DNA from: Candidatus Rokuibacteriota bacterium
GTDB taxonomy: Bacteria > Methylomirabilota > Methylomirabilia > Rokubacteriales > CSP1-6
DNA length: 64,000 bases
Assembly (NCBI GenBank): GCA_016188005.1
Contig: JACPIQ010000051.1
Location: 1 to 64,000, forward strand
Direction: 5' to 3'
Positions 51,814 through 60,520 of this stretch are shown in pieces. Each line of letters starts with the position of its first letter. Position 1 is the stretch's first letter. A program made the translations under genes and the position numbers. The notes below the pieces were generated by a model. It was given only the letters and a program-made list of their open reading frames with translations, was not told the origin of the DNA and searched no databases.

Positions 51814-54468
51814 GTGCGGGCAAGGGCGTGGGACGCCGGAAGCGCGGGGGCGCGGGCGCCCGGCCCCGGAGGCGCGCGCATTTCCACAGCAGGCCTGCTC
51901 GAGTCGTTCGCCGCCCGCTACCCGTTCCGCCTGGACGACTTCCAGCTCGAGGCCATCCGGGCGATCGAGGCGGGCCGGTCGGTGATCGTCTCGGCGCCCA
52001 CCGGCTCGGGCAAGACGCTGGTGGCGGAGTTCGCCATCCACGCGGCGCTCTCCCGCGGCCGGCGGCTGGCCTACACCACGCCGCTCAAGGCGCTGTCCAA
52101 CCAGAAGTTCGCCGACTTCGGCCGCCAGTGGGGCCCCGACCGCGTCGGCATCCTCACCGGGGACGTCAAGGTCAACCCGGGGGCGCCGGTGCTGGTCATG
52201 ACCACCGAGATCCTGCGCAACATGTTCTACACGGGCGGGCTGTCGGGGCTCGAGACGGTGGTGCTGGACGAGTGCCACTACATGGGCGACGAGGGGCGGG
52301 GGACGGTGTGGGAGGAGATCATCGTCAACGCCCCGAAGGATGCCATGCTGGTGGCGCTGTCGGCCACGGTGGCGAACATCGCCGAGATCGCCGACTGGAT
52401 CGGCCTCGTCCACCGCCCCATCGTGGCCATCACGCATCCGCACCGGGCGGTGCCGCTCCAGTACCTGGTGGCGGACCTCTCGGGCGAGATCCACCCCTAC
52501 CATGCGGTTCGCGCGGGGAAGGTTCGCCTGCTGGGCGAGGAGCGCGAGGGCGGTCCCACGGACCGGGGGCGCTGGTACACGCGCCGGGTGGTGGACCCCA
52601 CGGTGATGCTCGACGAGCTCGAGGGGCGCGGCTGGCTGCCCGCCATCTACTTCATCTTCAGCCGCGCCGGCTGCGAGCGGGCCATGGAGACGGTCCTGGC
52701 CGAGGGCAAGCCGCTGCTCACCAGGGCGCAGCAGCGCGAGGTGGACGAGGCGATCCGCCAGGCCGTGGAGGAGACCCCCACCATGGCCGAGTCGCCGCTC
52801 AACCAGACCATCTTCCAGGCCCTCGGCATGGGCGTCGGGCTCCACCACGCGGGCATCCTGCCCGGGGTGAAGCGGCTCATCGAGGTGCTCTTCGAGCGCG
52901 GACTGTGTCGCCTGGTGTTCGCCACCGAGACCATGTCGCTCGGCATCCACATGCCCGCCAAGAGTGTGGTGCTGCAGTCGCTCGCCAAGCGCACGGATCG
53001 CGGATTCCGCAGCCTCACCCACAACGAGCTGACGCAGATGGCGGGCCGGGCGGGCCGGCGCGGGATCGATCCCGAGGGCCAGTGCGTCATGGCGCTGGAC
53101 GCGCGCGACGGGCTCGAGGAGATGCGGCGGGTGGTGGACGGCGACGCCGAACCCGTCCAGAGCCAGTTCAAGCTGGGCTATGGCTCGGTGGCGCTGCTCC
53201 TCGGCAGCGGGAGCGACGAGGCGACGATCCGGCGCATCGTGGAGTCCTCCTTCGGCCAGTACCAGAACCTCAAGCGGGTCCGCGCCCTCGAGGCCGAGGC
53301 GCAGGACCTCGAGACCGCGCTCGCCGCGGCGCGGGCTTACGCCGCGGCGTGCGGGGACCTGCCGCGCATCGGGCGCTACCGCAAGGCGCGCGGCGAGGTG
53401 GAGGCGCGGCGCGCCGCCCAGGGGAGGGGGGGGCGCCGGGGCGAGCGGTCGCTGGCCGAGGCGGAGCCCGGGCGGCTCGTGCTGGCCCGCCGGCGCGGGG
53501 GCGCGGTGCTCGGGCTCCTCTGCCGCGTGGACCCGCGCCGCCACCGGCTCGTGGCCAGCGTGCTCCTTCCTCACGGCGAGACCGTTGCCCTCAAGGCGGC
53601 GCACATCAAGAAGGTGTTCTGGGCCACACCCCCCGTGCCCATCCCGCGGGACTGGGAGCGGCGCACCGTCGCCCTCCGCGAGCATCTCTCGCGCGTGTCG
53701 CTGGAGGAGGTCACGGGGCGCGAGCGGAGCCAGGGCCCGGAGGCGGCGCTGGGCGAGATCGAGTGCCACCGCTGTCCGTGGGGCGCCCGGCCGCGCTGCG
53801 AGGAGGCGTGGAAGGGGATCGAGCGGCTCGAGGCGCGGCTCGGCCAGAAGCGGGAGATGCTCGAGGCCGGCCGCAACGTGTACTGGCAGGAGTTCTGCCG
53901 GGTGGTGGAGGTGCTCGAGCACTTCGGCGCCGTCCGCGATGGTAAACTCCTGCCGAAGGGGCAGCTCATCGCCGCCCTCCGCCACGACAACGAGCTGCTG
54001 GTGGCCGAGGTGGCGGACCGGGGCATCCTCGCCGACACGACCCTGGCCGAGGCGGCCGCGCTCTGCTCCTGTCTCGTCGAGGAGTCGCGCTCGAGCGACT
54101 CGGCCCTGGCGCGGCTCTTCCTGAGGAAGCGGCCCAAGCTCCGGAGCAAGCTCCGGCAGCTCGAGGCCGCGGCAGATGCCGTGCTCCAGGCGGAACGGCT
54201 GCATCGCCTGCCGATGCCGGTGGCGGTCTCCACGGGCTTCATGCCGGCCGTCTTCCGCTGGGCCTCCGGCGACGAGGACTGGTCGGGGATCGTGGAGGAG
54301 TCCTTCGGCGGCCACGAGGGCGATCTCATCCGCGCGATGCGCCGACTGATCGACGTCCTGCGCCAGCTCTCGGAGGCCGACGGGGTGAAGCGGGCGCTGG
54401 CGGCGCTCCTCGGCCGCGCGGCCCGCGTCGTGGACCGCGGCATCGTGCTCGAGTCGGCACTCATCTGA
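51814..54468 (+). CDS. Ski2-like DEAD/DEAH-box helicase with DSHCT domain
   Basis: An 884-residue superfamily 2 helicase. The Q-motif-like FRLDDFQLEAIRAI is followed by Walker A APTGSGKT (about 60), DECHYM (about 152), SATVANIAE, and motif VI QMAGRAGRRG (about 409). The C-terminal half contains the Ski2/Mtr4-type helical region (LGYGSVALLL, FGQYQNL) and a DSHCT-like end. Bacterial members (for example HelY) are probable RNA helicases. A lone Cys cluster (ECHRCPWGARPRCEEAW, about 650) may be structural. The GTG at 51814 begins a frame whose first 25 residues are low-complexity, so a later start is possible. Confidence 0.88.
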   Translation: MRARAWDAGSAGARAPGPGGARISTAGLLESFAARYPFRLDDFQLEAIRAIEAGRSVIVSAPTGSGKTLVAEFAIHAALSRGRRLAYTTPLKALSNQKFADFGRQWGPDRVGILTGDVKVNPGAPVLVMTTEILRNMFYTGGLSGLETVVLDECHYMGDEGRGTVWEEIIVNAPKDAMLVALSATVANIAEIADWIGLVHRPIVAITHPHRAVPLQYLVADLSGEIHPYHAVRAGKVRLLGEEREGGPTDRGRWYTRRVVDPTVMLDELEGRGWLPAIYFIFSRAGCERAMETVLAEGKPLLTRAQQREVDEAIRQAVEETPTMAESPLNQTIFQALGMGVGLHHAGILPGVKRLIEVLFERGLCRLVFATETMSLGIHMPAKSVVLQSLAKRTDRGFRSLTHNELTQMAGRAGRRGIDPEGQCVMALDARDGLEEMRRVVDGDAEPVQSQFKLGYGSVALLLGSGSDEATIRRIVESSFGQYQNLKRVRALEAEAQDLETALAAARAYAAACGDLPRIGRYRKARGEVEARRAAQGRGGRRGERSLAEAEPGRLVLARRRGGAVLGLLCRVDPRRHRLVASVLLPHGETVALKAAHIKKVFWATPPVPIPRDWERRTVALREHLSRVSLEEVTGRERSQGPEAALGEIECHRCPWGARPRCEEAWKGIERLEARLGQKREMLEAGRNVYWQEFCRVVEVLEHFGAVRDGKLLPKGQLIAALRHDNELLVAEVADRGILADTTLAEAAALCSCLVEESRSSDSALARLFLRKRPKLRSKLRQLEAAADAVLQAERLHRLPMPVAVSTGFMPAVFRWASGDEDWSGIVEESFGGHEGDLIRAMRRLIDVLRQLSEADGVKRALAALLGRAARVVDRGIVLESALI

Positions 54469-54494
54469 GGAGCGGGCGGGAGGAGGGACGCGGC

Positions 54495-55007
54495 GTGAGG
54501 ATGGCGCGCACGAGCCGGCTGGCGCTGGCAGGGCTCCTGCTCCTGGGGGGCGCCGGCTGCGCCGCCCAGATGGAGACCGTGGAGCGGAGCGGGCAGGGGC
54601 CCAAGGCCGAGGCGCTCTTCCTGGCGCGCTCCTTCCTCCGGAACGGCCGCGAGCCTTCCTTCGACGAGAAGCGCATGTGGGAGGACCGGATGGACGACCG
54701 CGTCTCCCGCTACCTCCGGGAGCACCCGGAGCTGCAGCAGACCACCCGCTACACTGACTTCCGCTTCTGGCGCCAGGTGAGCCTCGGCAGCGCCCGGGGC
54801 GAGGTGCGCGCCCTCCTGGACGAGCCCGAGGAGGAGACCATCGATCCGGCCCTCATGGCGGCGCTGGCCAGGCAGCACTGGACCGAGATCTCGCGCCGGG
54901 CTGGCGAGGCATGGGTCTATCCGCTCGGCTGGGTGATCTACTTCGACGAGCAGGGCGTTACCGACGTGGTGCGCCGCATCGGCCCGGTGGAGCGCTTCGG
55001 CCGGTAG
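54495..55007 (+). CDS. Putative outer-membrane or periplasmic lipoprotein
   Basis: A 170-residue protein from a GTG with GGAGGAGGGA upstream. The signal peptide ends in a lipobox LGGAGC (Cys22). The mature region has QVSLGSARGEVRALLDEPEE and no family I recognise; the layout (short lipoprotein with a single alpha/beta domain) recalls small BamE-like proteins, but that is only a resemblance. A 127-bp palindrome just downstream probably stops transcription. Confidence 0.7.
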   Translation: MRMARTSRLALAGLLLLGGAGCAAQMETVERSGQGPKAEALFLARSFLRNGREPSFDEKRMWEDRMDDRVSRYLREHPELQQTTRYTDFRFWRQVSLGSARGEVRALLDEPEEETIDPALMAALARQHWTEISRRAGEAWVYPLGWVIYFDEQGVTDVVRRIGPVERFGR

Positions 55008-55050
55008 GCCCGGCCGCCCCGCATCGTCCAGCAGGATGCGGAAGAACCCT

Positions 55051-55177
55051 GCGGGCTGCTCAAAAAGGCCCAGATGCGAGGCGGCGCCCGACGGCCGCAC
55101 GCGAGGCGTACTCCCTGTACGTTGAGCGTGCGGTCGAGGGCGCCAACGAAGCAGATGGGCCTTTTTCAGCAGCCTGC
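55051..55177. repeat. 127-bp imperfect palindromic element, also a likely terminator
   Basis: The outer arms (GGCTGCTCAAAAAGGCCCA at about 55054 and TGGGCCTTTTTCAGCAGCC at about 55156) are complementary over 27 bases with four mismatches. The inner sequences (GGCGCCC to GTAC and GTAC to GGGCGCC) also pair, so the whole element folds into one long hairpin. It carries A5/T5 tracts beside GC stems in both directions. It looks like a non-autonomous mobile palindrome that has come to serve as a terminator between the lipoprotein and gamma-glutamyltransferase genes. Confidence 0.65.
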
Positions 55178-55199
55178 TAGACTCTCCCAAGGAGGCGTC

Positions 55200-56950
55200 A
55201 TGATCCGATCCGCGCTCTCGATGACCAAGACGACCCCGCTCGCGGCCAGGGGCATGGTGGTGGCCGAGCACCCGCTGGGTGCCGAGGTGGGCGCAGCGAT
55301 CCTCGCCCGGGGCGGCAATGCCGTGGATGCCGCGGTGGCCACGGCCTTCGCCATGCCGGTGGTGGAGCCCTTCATGTCCACGCTGGCGGGCGGCGGCTCT
55401 TTCCTCATCCACCTGGAGCGGCGCGGGGAGACCGTGGCCATCGACGCCAACGTGGAGGCGCCGGCCGCCTGCCACGAGCGCTCCTACACGCTCGGCGAGG
55501 GGGTGTCCGACGACCTCTTCCCCTGGCGGCGCGTGGTGGACGACGCCAACGTGTTCGGGCCGCAGGCCGTGGCCGTGCCGGGCTCCGTGGCGGGGCTCTG
55601 CCTGACGCTCGAGCGCTACGGGACCATGGAGCTGGCCGACGTGCTGGCGCCCGCCATCCGGCTCGCGGACGAGGGCTTCGTCCCGGACTGGTACGTGAGC
55701 CTCACCACGGCGCTCTACACCCAGGAGCTGTCCGCCTTCCCCGAGACCGCGAGCACCTATCTGCGAGGCGGCCGGCACGTCTACCGCCCGCCGGCCCTCG
55801 CCGAGGGCGACCTCCTGCGGCAGCCCGAGCTGGCCTCCGGCTCATCGCCAAGGATGGGCCGTCGGCCTTCTACCGCGGCGCCATCGCCCAGATGATCCAC
55901 GAGGAGCTGGGGCTCAGGGGCGGCTTTCTCACGAAGGACGATCTCGCGGGCTACACCCCCCGTGTGCTCTCGCCGCTCCGCGGCTCGTACCGCGGCGTGG
56001 ACCTGGCCTTCACGCCAGGGGCCACGGGCGGGATCACGGCGCTCGAGATCCTGAACGTCCTCGCCCAGTTCCCTCCGGCGCGGGTGACCGCAAGCACCGC
56101 CGGAGGCCTTCACCTCCGTGCCGAGGCGGTGCGCGTGGCCTTCCTGGACCGCCTGCGCCTGCTGGGCGATGCGCTTCGCGTGACGGCGCCGTGGGAGGGG
56201 CTCGCCTCCCTCGCATACGCGCGGGACGTCGCGCGCGGGCTGAGACCTGGCGGGCCGCGGAGCCAGCGGACCACGCCCGACCCGTGGCGCTACGGCAGCG
56301 CCCCGGCGATGTCCGGGTCCCCGGCCCCGAGGCCCGTCAGCAGTGGGGGGAGCGCGGGGGCCATGTCCAGGCCCCGGCGCATGGCGGCCGGCTCGGACTG
56401 CACGACGCACGTGGGCGTGGTGGACCGCCAGCGCAACATGGTCTCCCTCACGAACACGGCCGTCTCGCTCTTCGGCGCCCGCATGGTGGTGCCGGGGACG
56501 GGCATCCTGCTCCAGAACGGCATGATCTGGTTCGACCCCGAGCCGGGGCGGATCAACTCCATCGCTCCCGGCAAGCGGCCGCTGGTCAACATGGTGCCGG
56601 TGCTCGGCTTCCGGAAGGGTGCGCCGGCCTTCACCCTGGGGGCGCCCGGCGGCAGGAAGATCGTGGCCGTGATTCCGCAGATCATCTCGAACATGCTGGA
56701 TGCGGGTGACTCGCCCCAGGCGGCCATGGAGGCGCCGCGGCTTCACACCGAGGGCGGGGACCTGTGGGTCGACGACCGCGCCGGGGCCGCGCACCTCAAG
56801 GCGCTGGCGCGGATGAAGCACCCGGTGGTGGCCAGGCACTCCTCCATCGGCACCTTCCACTTCGCGCGCCCGGTGGCCATCCGCATTCGCAAGACCGGGC
56901 TCGACGCCGGGCTCGACCCCCTGAGCGACGCCAGCGCCGCGGGCGCGTAG
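55200..56950 (+). CDS. Gamma-glutamyltransferase family protein, interrupted by one frameshift
   Basis: A 580-residue Ntn-hydrolase when repaired. The ATG at 55200 follows a strong AAGGAGG. The first frame reads GMVVAEHPLGAEVGAAILAR and GGNAVDAAVATAFAM up to QPELAS; the rest (RLIAKDGPSAFYRGAIAQMI) is in the next frame. One missing C in GCCTCCGGCTC near 55836-55840 explains it. The autocleavage and catalytic site is kept as CTTHVGVVDRQRNMVSLTNT, followed by LLQNGMIWFDP and GAPGGRKI. The family cleaves gamma-glutamyl bonds of glutathione or acts as acylase; the substrate is not known. Confidence 0.85.
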
Positions 56951-56956
56951 CGTCAC

Positions 56957-57259
56957 GTGCTCGAGGCGATCCGCGCCACCGCTCGAGCAGGGGAACATCG
57001 GTATACTGCTCATGCGCAGGGGCGCATGGCACACAGACGGATCACCGACGCGGAAGTGCGGCAGGCGCTCCTCGGTCCGGATGCCGAGGTCATCGAGGAG
57101 TACCCGGCTGACAAGTACAGTCCGAGCTGCCTCATCTTCGGGGTCACGGCGCAGAGGCGCGTTCTTCATGTCCAGGCCACCGCCCAGGGTGTGGTGGTGA
57201 CGGTGTACGAGCCAGACCCAGAGGAGTGGATAGACCTGAAGCGGAGGAGACCGACATGA
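56957..57259 (+). CDS. DUF4258 protein, candidate toxin of a toxin-antitoxin pair
   Basis: A 100-residue protein from a GTG six bases after the preceding stop. The pattern RYTAHAQGRMAHRRITDAEV, KYSPSCLIFGVTAQRRVLHV and VVVTVYEPDPEEW is that of DUF4258, a RelE-superfamily-like fold. It overlaps by four bases (ATGA) a YgiT-type zinc-finger gene, as in toxin-first pairs such as MqsRA. The toxin role is inferred from this pairing. Confidence 0.75.
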   Translation: MLEAIRATARAGEHRYTAHAQGRMAHRRITDAEVRQALLGPDAEVIEEYPADKYSPSCLIFGVTAQRRVLHVQATAQGVVVTVYEPDPEEWIDLKRRRPT

Positions 57260-57492
57260 GTCGCGAGTGTCCCGTGTGTCATCACGTGATGGACGCGAAG
57301 CGGATCCGACATGTTCAGACGTGGGACGATCGGGTCATCGTGTTCGAGAACGTCCCGGCTGAGGTCTGCTCTCGGTGTGGTGAAGTGCTGTTCTCTGGCC
57401 CTGTGGTGGACAAGCTGAACAGCCTGCTCTGGTCGACTGAACCGGCCCCGCGCACCATCGAGGCCCCCGTGTACGATCTCTCGGCTGCGTGA
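57256..57492 (+). CDS. YgiT-type zinc-finger antitoxin-like protein
   Basis: A 78-residue protein with two Cys-X2-Cys pairs, CPVCHH (5-10) and VCSRCGEVLFSGPVV (about 37-51), the YgiT/MqsA N-terminal zinc-binding domain. No helix-turn-helix follows, so it is shorter than MqsA and may neutralise the DUF4258 protein without strong DNA binding. Confidence 0.8.
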   Translation: MSRECPVCHHVMDAKRIRHVQTWDDRVIVFENVPAEVCSRCGEVLFSGPVVDKLNSLLWSTEPAPRTIEAPVYDLSAA

Positions 57493-57517
57493 GAACCTGA
57501 GAAGGAAAGGAGAGCGC

Positions 57518-57766
57518 ATGATCGAGGAGAAGGTCATCGCGTCGTGGAAGTACAGGAAGGGCGTGCTGGACCAGAAAACCGCGAGCCTGTGCTACCTGGC
57601 GGCGAACCTGGCGGCGGGCAACACCCACTGAGCCAGGCGCGACCTGGCAGGTGCCAGGGCCGCCGGGGCGACGGAGGACGAGGTGCGCGAGGCCATCAGC
57701 TTCGCCATCCGGGCCAATGCCGCCAAGACGCACGCCGACATCCTCAAGGTGTACGAGGCGCCATAG
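57518..57766 (+). CDS. AhpD/carboxymuconolactone-decarboxylase-like selenoprotein (in-frame UGA)
   Basis: An 82-residue protein read through a UGA at codon 38 (57629-57631). The ATG at 57518 has a strong AAAGGAGAG. Before the UGA: TASLCYLAANLAAGNTH; after it, in the same frame: ARRDLAGARAAGATEDEV, REAISFAIRANAAKTHADIL, to a TAG at 57764. The two halves together form one AhpD-like helical domain. The UGA falls on the second Cys of the family's CxxC motif (here Asn-Thr-His-Sec), the redox-active position. A SECIS-type hairpin lies exactly downstream. Selenocysteine insertion is therefore more likely than a nonsense mutation or a TGC-to-TGA error. A thiol peroxidase or reductase role is inferred. 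Confidence 0.7.
57632..57658 (+). promoter_or_regulatory. Bacterial SECIS-like hairpin
   Basis: Directly after the UGA come 17 bases and then the apical loop AGGT (57649-57652), closed by a perfect six-pair stem CCTGGC/GCCAGG (57643-57648 with 57653-57658). E. coli fdhF also has 17 bases between UGA and an AGGU-containing loop. A G in the first two loop positions and 16-37 bases spacing are the known requirements for SelB recognition. A competing hairpin (GCCAGG-CGCGA-CCTGGC, 57632-57648) could form instead. Confidence 0.65.
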
Positions 57767-57788
57767 CCGCTGGGCGCGGGAGATCGTC

Positions 57789-58103
57789 ATGGCCGAGATC
57801 ACGCTCACCGCCGCCTTCTCGACGGTGCCCGGACCGGAGCAGGAGGCGATCAGGCGGCTCCTGACCGAGACCGTCGAGCAGATCGCCAGGGACGACGGGT
57901 CATTCACCCGGGCGAAGCTCGTGTTCACCGAGTCCGACGAGCGCTGCGGGCTCACGGCGGAGCTGGACGGGGTCAAGAAGGAAGGCGTGCCGCTGCAGAT
58001 CGACATCGATCAGCTCGAGGACGCCCAGACCGGCGCGGGCGCCCGCGCCCAGCTCAAGGAGTCGCTGCGGCTCTACTTCCGGCGCGTGATGGGCAAGGCG
58101 TGA
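57789..58103 (+). CDS. Small conserved-looking protein of unknown function
   Basis: A 104-residue protein starting MAEITLTAAFSTVPGPEQEA. It has an amphipathic N-terminal helix, a beta-rich middle (AKLVFTESDERCGLTAELDG, GVPLQIDIDQLEDAQ) and a C-terminal helix. I do not recognise the family. The gene follows the selenoprotein by 22 bases and overlaps the methyltransferase start (GTGA), so it belongs to the same transcription unit. Confidence 0.65.
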   Translation: MAEITLTAAFSTVPGPEQEAIRRLLTETVEQIARDDGSFTRAKLVFTESDERCGLTAELDGVKKEGVPLQIDIDQLEDAQTGAGARAQLKESLRLYFRRVMGKA

Positions 58104-58807
58104 GCCAGGACGCGGGCACCCTCCTTTTCGTCTACCGGGACTGCCTCTTCAAGGTGGCCGATGGCGTCCAGCCGCCGAAGGCGGGCTCGCTCCTCTTCTG
58201 CCGCCATCTGACCTTCCGTCCCGGCGAGTGGGTCGTCGAGATCGGCGCGGGCGTGGGGCTCGCCGCGGTGCTGGCCGCGCGCGCGGGCTGCCAGGTCATT
58301 GCCACGGATGTGGTGCCCGAGGCCGTGGAGTGCGTCCGGGCCAACGCCGCGCTGAACGGGGTGGCCGACCGGCTGGATGCGCGCCTCGGCGACTGTTACG
58401 ACCCGGTGCGGCGGCTCGAGTTCGACCTCATCTGCACGAGCCCGCCTCAGATGCCGACGCCGCCGGAGCGGGAGCGTGACGACCCGATGGCGGCCGCCGA
58501 CAACGGCGGGCTCGACGGATGGATGGTGCTCGACCGCGTCATCGAGGGCGCGCTGGCCCATCTCGCGCCGGGCGGGCGGCTCGTCTTCACCCTGTTCGAC
58601 TTCCTCGGCCGAGAGCGCGCCTTCGCCAAGCTCCGGGCGGCCGGGCTCGAGCCGTCGGTGCTCGGCAAGGACGCGCAGCCCTTCCCGCGGCTGGGCTACG
58701 AACGTCTCGAGCACATCCGCCTGCACGACCTCGAGCACACGCTGCCTGCAGACGGCTTGCCAGCCACGGTGGAGCGCTTCGTGATCCAGGGGGAACGGAC
58801 CCCGTGA
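58100..58807 (+). CDS. Class I methyltransferase of the HemK/PrmC-like (N-methylating) type
   Basis: A 235-residue methyltransferase from a GTG overlapping the previous stop. Motif I is VVEIGAGVGLAAVLAARAG (about 45-63), the acidic motif II is VIATDVVPEAVE, and motif IV is CTSPPQMPTPP (about 115), an NPPY-like variant. This pattern suggests methylation of a planar nitrogen such as a glutamine side chain or nucleobase. N-terminal substrate domain of PrmC is absent. The substrate is unknown. Confidence 0.82.
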   Translation: MSQDAGTLLFVYRDCLFKVADGVQPPKAGSLLFCRHLTFRPGEWVVEIGAGVGLAAVLAARAGCQVIATDVVPEAVECVRANAALNGVADRLDARLGDCYDPVRRLEFDLICTSPPQMPTPPERERDDPMAAADNGGLDGWMVLDRVIEGALAHLAPGGRLVFTLFDFLGRERAFAKLRAAGLEPSVLGKDAQPFPRLGYERLEHIRLHDLEHTLPADGLPATVERFVIQGERTP

Positions 58808-59562
58808 CGCGCCCGCGGGTTCTCATCGTCAACGCCGACGACTTCGGTCTCACGGCGGGCGTCAGCCGTGGGATCCTCCACGCCTGCCGCCACGGCATTG
58901 TCACGAGCACCACGCTCATCGCGAACCGGCCGCTGGACCCGGCGCTGCTGGAAGGCCTGCAGGACTCGGGGCTGGGCGTGGGCCTTCACGTGAACCTCAC
59001 CCTCGGCGCGCCGGTGTCCCCGGCCGCGCGCGTGCCCTCGCTCGTGGACGGCGAGGGGTGCTTCATCCGGGACGCGCGGGCCGTGGCCGAGCGGGTGAAG
59101 GTGGACGAGGCACGGATCGAGCTGGGCGCCCAGATCGACGCCTTCAGGGGGATCATGGGGCGCTTCCCGACGCACCTTGACAGCCACCACCACGTGGGGC
59201 GCCACGAGCCGCTGCTCGAGCTCATGCTCTTCTTCGCCCGCGCCATCAACGTGCCGATGCGGGCCCAGGACGCCCCCGGGCGTCAGGCGGCGCTGAAGGC
59301 TGGGGTGCGAACGCCCGATCACTTCATGGGCGAATCGGGGCCCGAGCCGTACTGGTCGCGCGAGCGGGTGCTCGAGCAGCTGCGGGTGCTGCCGGAGGGC
59401 GTGTCCGAGTTCATGACCCATCCCGGCTACTACGACGAGGATCTCGCCTACAGCCGCTACGGCAAGCAGCGCGAGACCGAGATCGAGGGGCTGACCGATC
59501 CCGCCGCCCGAGAGCTGATCGCGCGCGAGGGCATCCGGCTCGCCAGCTTCTCCAACCTGTGA
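58804..59562 (+). CDS. ChbG/YdjC-type carbohydrate deacetylase
   Basis: A 252-residue YdjC/ChbG family protein from a GTG that overlaps the previous stop by four bases. The metal-site motifs are present: VNADDFGLTAGVSRGI (9-24), LGVGLHVNLTLGAP (about 58-71) and THLDSHHHVGRHEPL (about 121-135), with MTHPGYYDED near the C-terminus. Characterised members remove acetyl groups from chitooligosaccharides; here the neighbouring ROK kinase supports an amino-sugar or glycan role. Confidence 0.88.
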   Translation: MTRPRVLIVNADDFGLTAGVSRGILHACRHGIVTSTTLIANRPLDPALLEGLQDSGLGVGLHVNLTLGAPVSPAARVPSLVDGEGCFIRDARAVAERVKVDEARIELGAQIDAFRGIMGRFPTHLDSHHHVGRHEPLLELMLFFARAINVPMRAQDAPGRQAALKAGVRTPDHFMGESGPEPYWSRERVLEQLRVLPEGVSEFMTHPGYYDEDLAYSRYGKQRETEIEGLTDPAARELIAREGIRLASFSNL

Positions 59563-59572
59563 CGGGTCCTCC

Positions 59573-60520
59573 GTGACGCCGACCCGGGCGGTGATCGGCG
59601 TGGACGTGGGCGGCACCACCACGGCGGCCGGGCTTGTCGGCGCCGACGGCGGAGTGCTCGCGCACCTCCAGGCAGCGACCCACGGGAGCGGCCCGGGCGG
59701 AGCACTGGCCAACTTGCTCGACCTGATCGAGGGCCTCGCCACGCTGGCGAAGGGGCGTGGGATCGAGCCCCGCGCCATCGGCATCGGAGTGCCGGGGACC
59801 GTGGACGCCGAGACCGGCATCATCGGCGCTGAGGCCCACTACGTGCCGGATCTGGCCCATGTGCCGCTCGCCGCGGTCGTGAGGGAGCGGACGGGCCTGC
59901 CCGTGTTCGTCGACAACGACGTCAACGCGCTCGCGCTCGGCGAGTGGATGTTCGGCGCCGGGCGCGGGGCAGCCTCGCTCGTGCTGCTGGCGCTGGGAAC
60001 GGGCGTGGGCGGGGGCATCATCCTCGAGGGCCGGCTCGTGCGCGGGCGCGGGGGGTACGGGGGCGAGCTCGGGCATGTGCCCATCGACTTCGACGGCCGC
60101 CCCTGCATCTGCGGCGGGCGCGGGTGCCTGAAGACCTATTGCTCCGGCACCGACATCGCGCTCGAGGGCTCGCGGCGGCTCGGCCGCATGGTGACGGCGC
60201 CCGAGGTGTTCCGGCTGGCCGCGGCCGGCGATGCGGTGGCCGAGGCCCTGGTGGCAGAGGTGTGCGAGGCCCTCGGGGCCGGGCTCGCCGTCATCGTCAA
60301 CGGGCTGAACCCGGAGCGGCTGCTGCTGGCGGGGGGCGTGGCCAAGTCGCTGCGCCCCCTCGAGACGCGCATCCGCGCCGCCTGCGCGCGCCACGCCTTC
60401 GCCGGCGCGTGCGCGACGACGGCCATGGAGATCATCTCGCTGGACAAGGGCGCGGCCGTCCGCGGCGGGGCGGCGCTGGCTCGCTACGAAACCCGACGAC
60501 GCGAGGGAGCGACCGTATGA
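59573..60520 (+). CDS. ROK-family sugar kinase (glucokinase-like)
   Basis: A 315-residue ROK kinase. The phosphate motif is GVDVGGTTTAAGLV (9-22), the catalytic Asp is in VFVDNDVNALALGEW (about 103-117), and the ROK zinc signature is HVPIDFDGRPCICGGRGCLK (about 167-186), with Lys where Glu is common. Likely substrates are glucose, N-acetylglucosamine or N-acetylmannosamine. Ten bases separate it from the deacetylase and it overlaps the dehydrogenase by four (ATGA). Confidence 0.9.
   Translation: MTPTRAVIGVDVGGTTTAAGLVGADGGVLAHLQAATHGSGPGGALANLLDLIEGLATLAKGRGIEPRAIGIGVPGTVDAETGIIGAEAHYVPDLAHVPLAAVVRERTGLPVFVDNDVNALALGEWMFGAGRGAASLVLLALGTGVGGGIILEGRLVRGRGGYGGELGHVPIDFDGRPCICGGRGCLKTYCSGTDIALEGSRRLGRMVTAPEVFRLAAAGDAVAEALVAEVCEALGAGLAVIVNGLNPERLLLAGGVAKSLRPLETRIRAACARHAFAGACATTAMEIISLDKGAAVRGGAALARYETRRREGATV

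Noticed and set aside
57518-57631. Reading the gene at 57518 as a 37-residue peptide ending at the UGA.
   Set aside because: The same frame continues for 44 codons with matching family sequence, and a SECIS-type hairpin sits at the correct distance.
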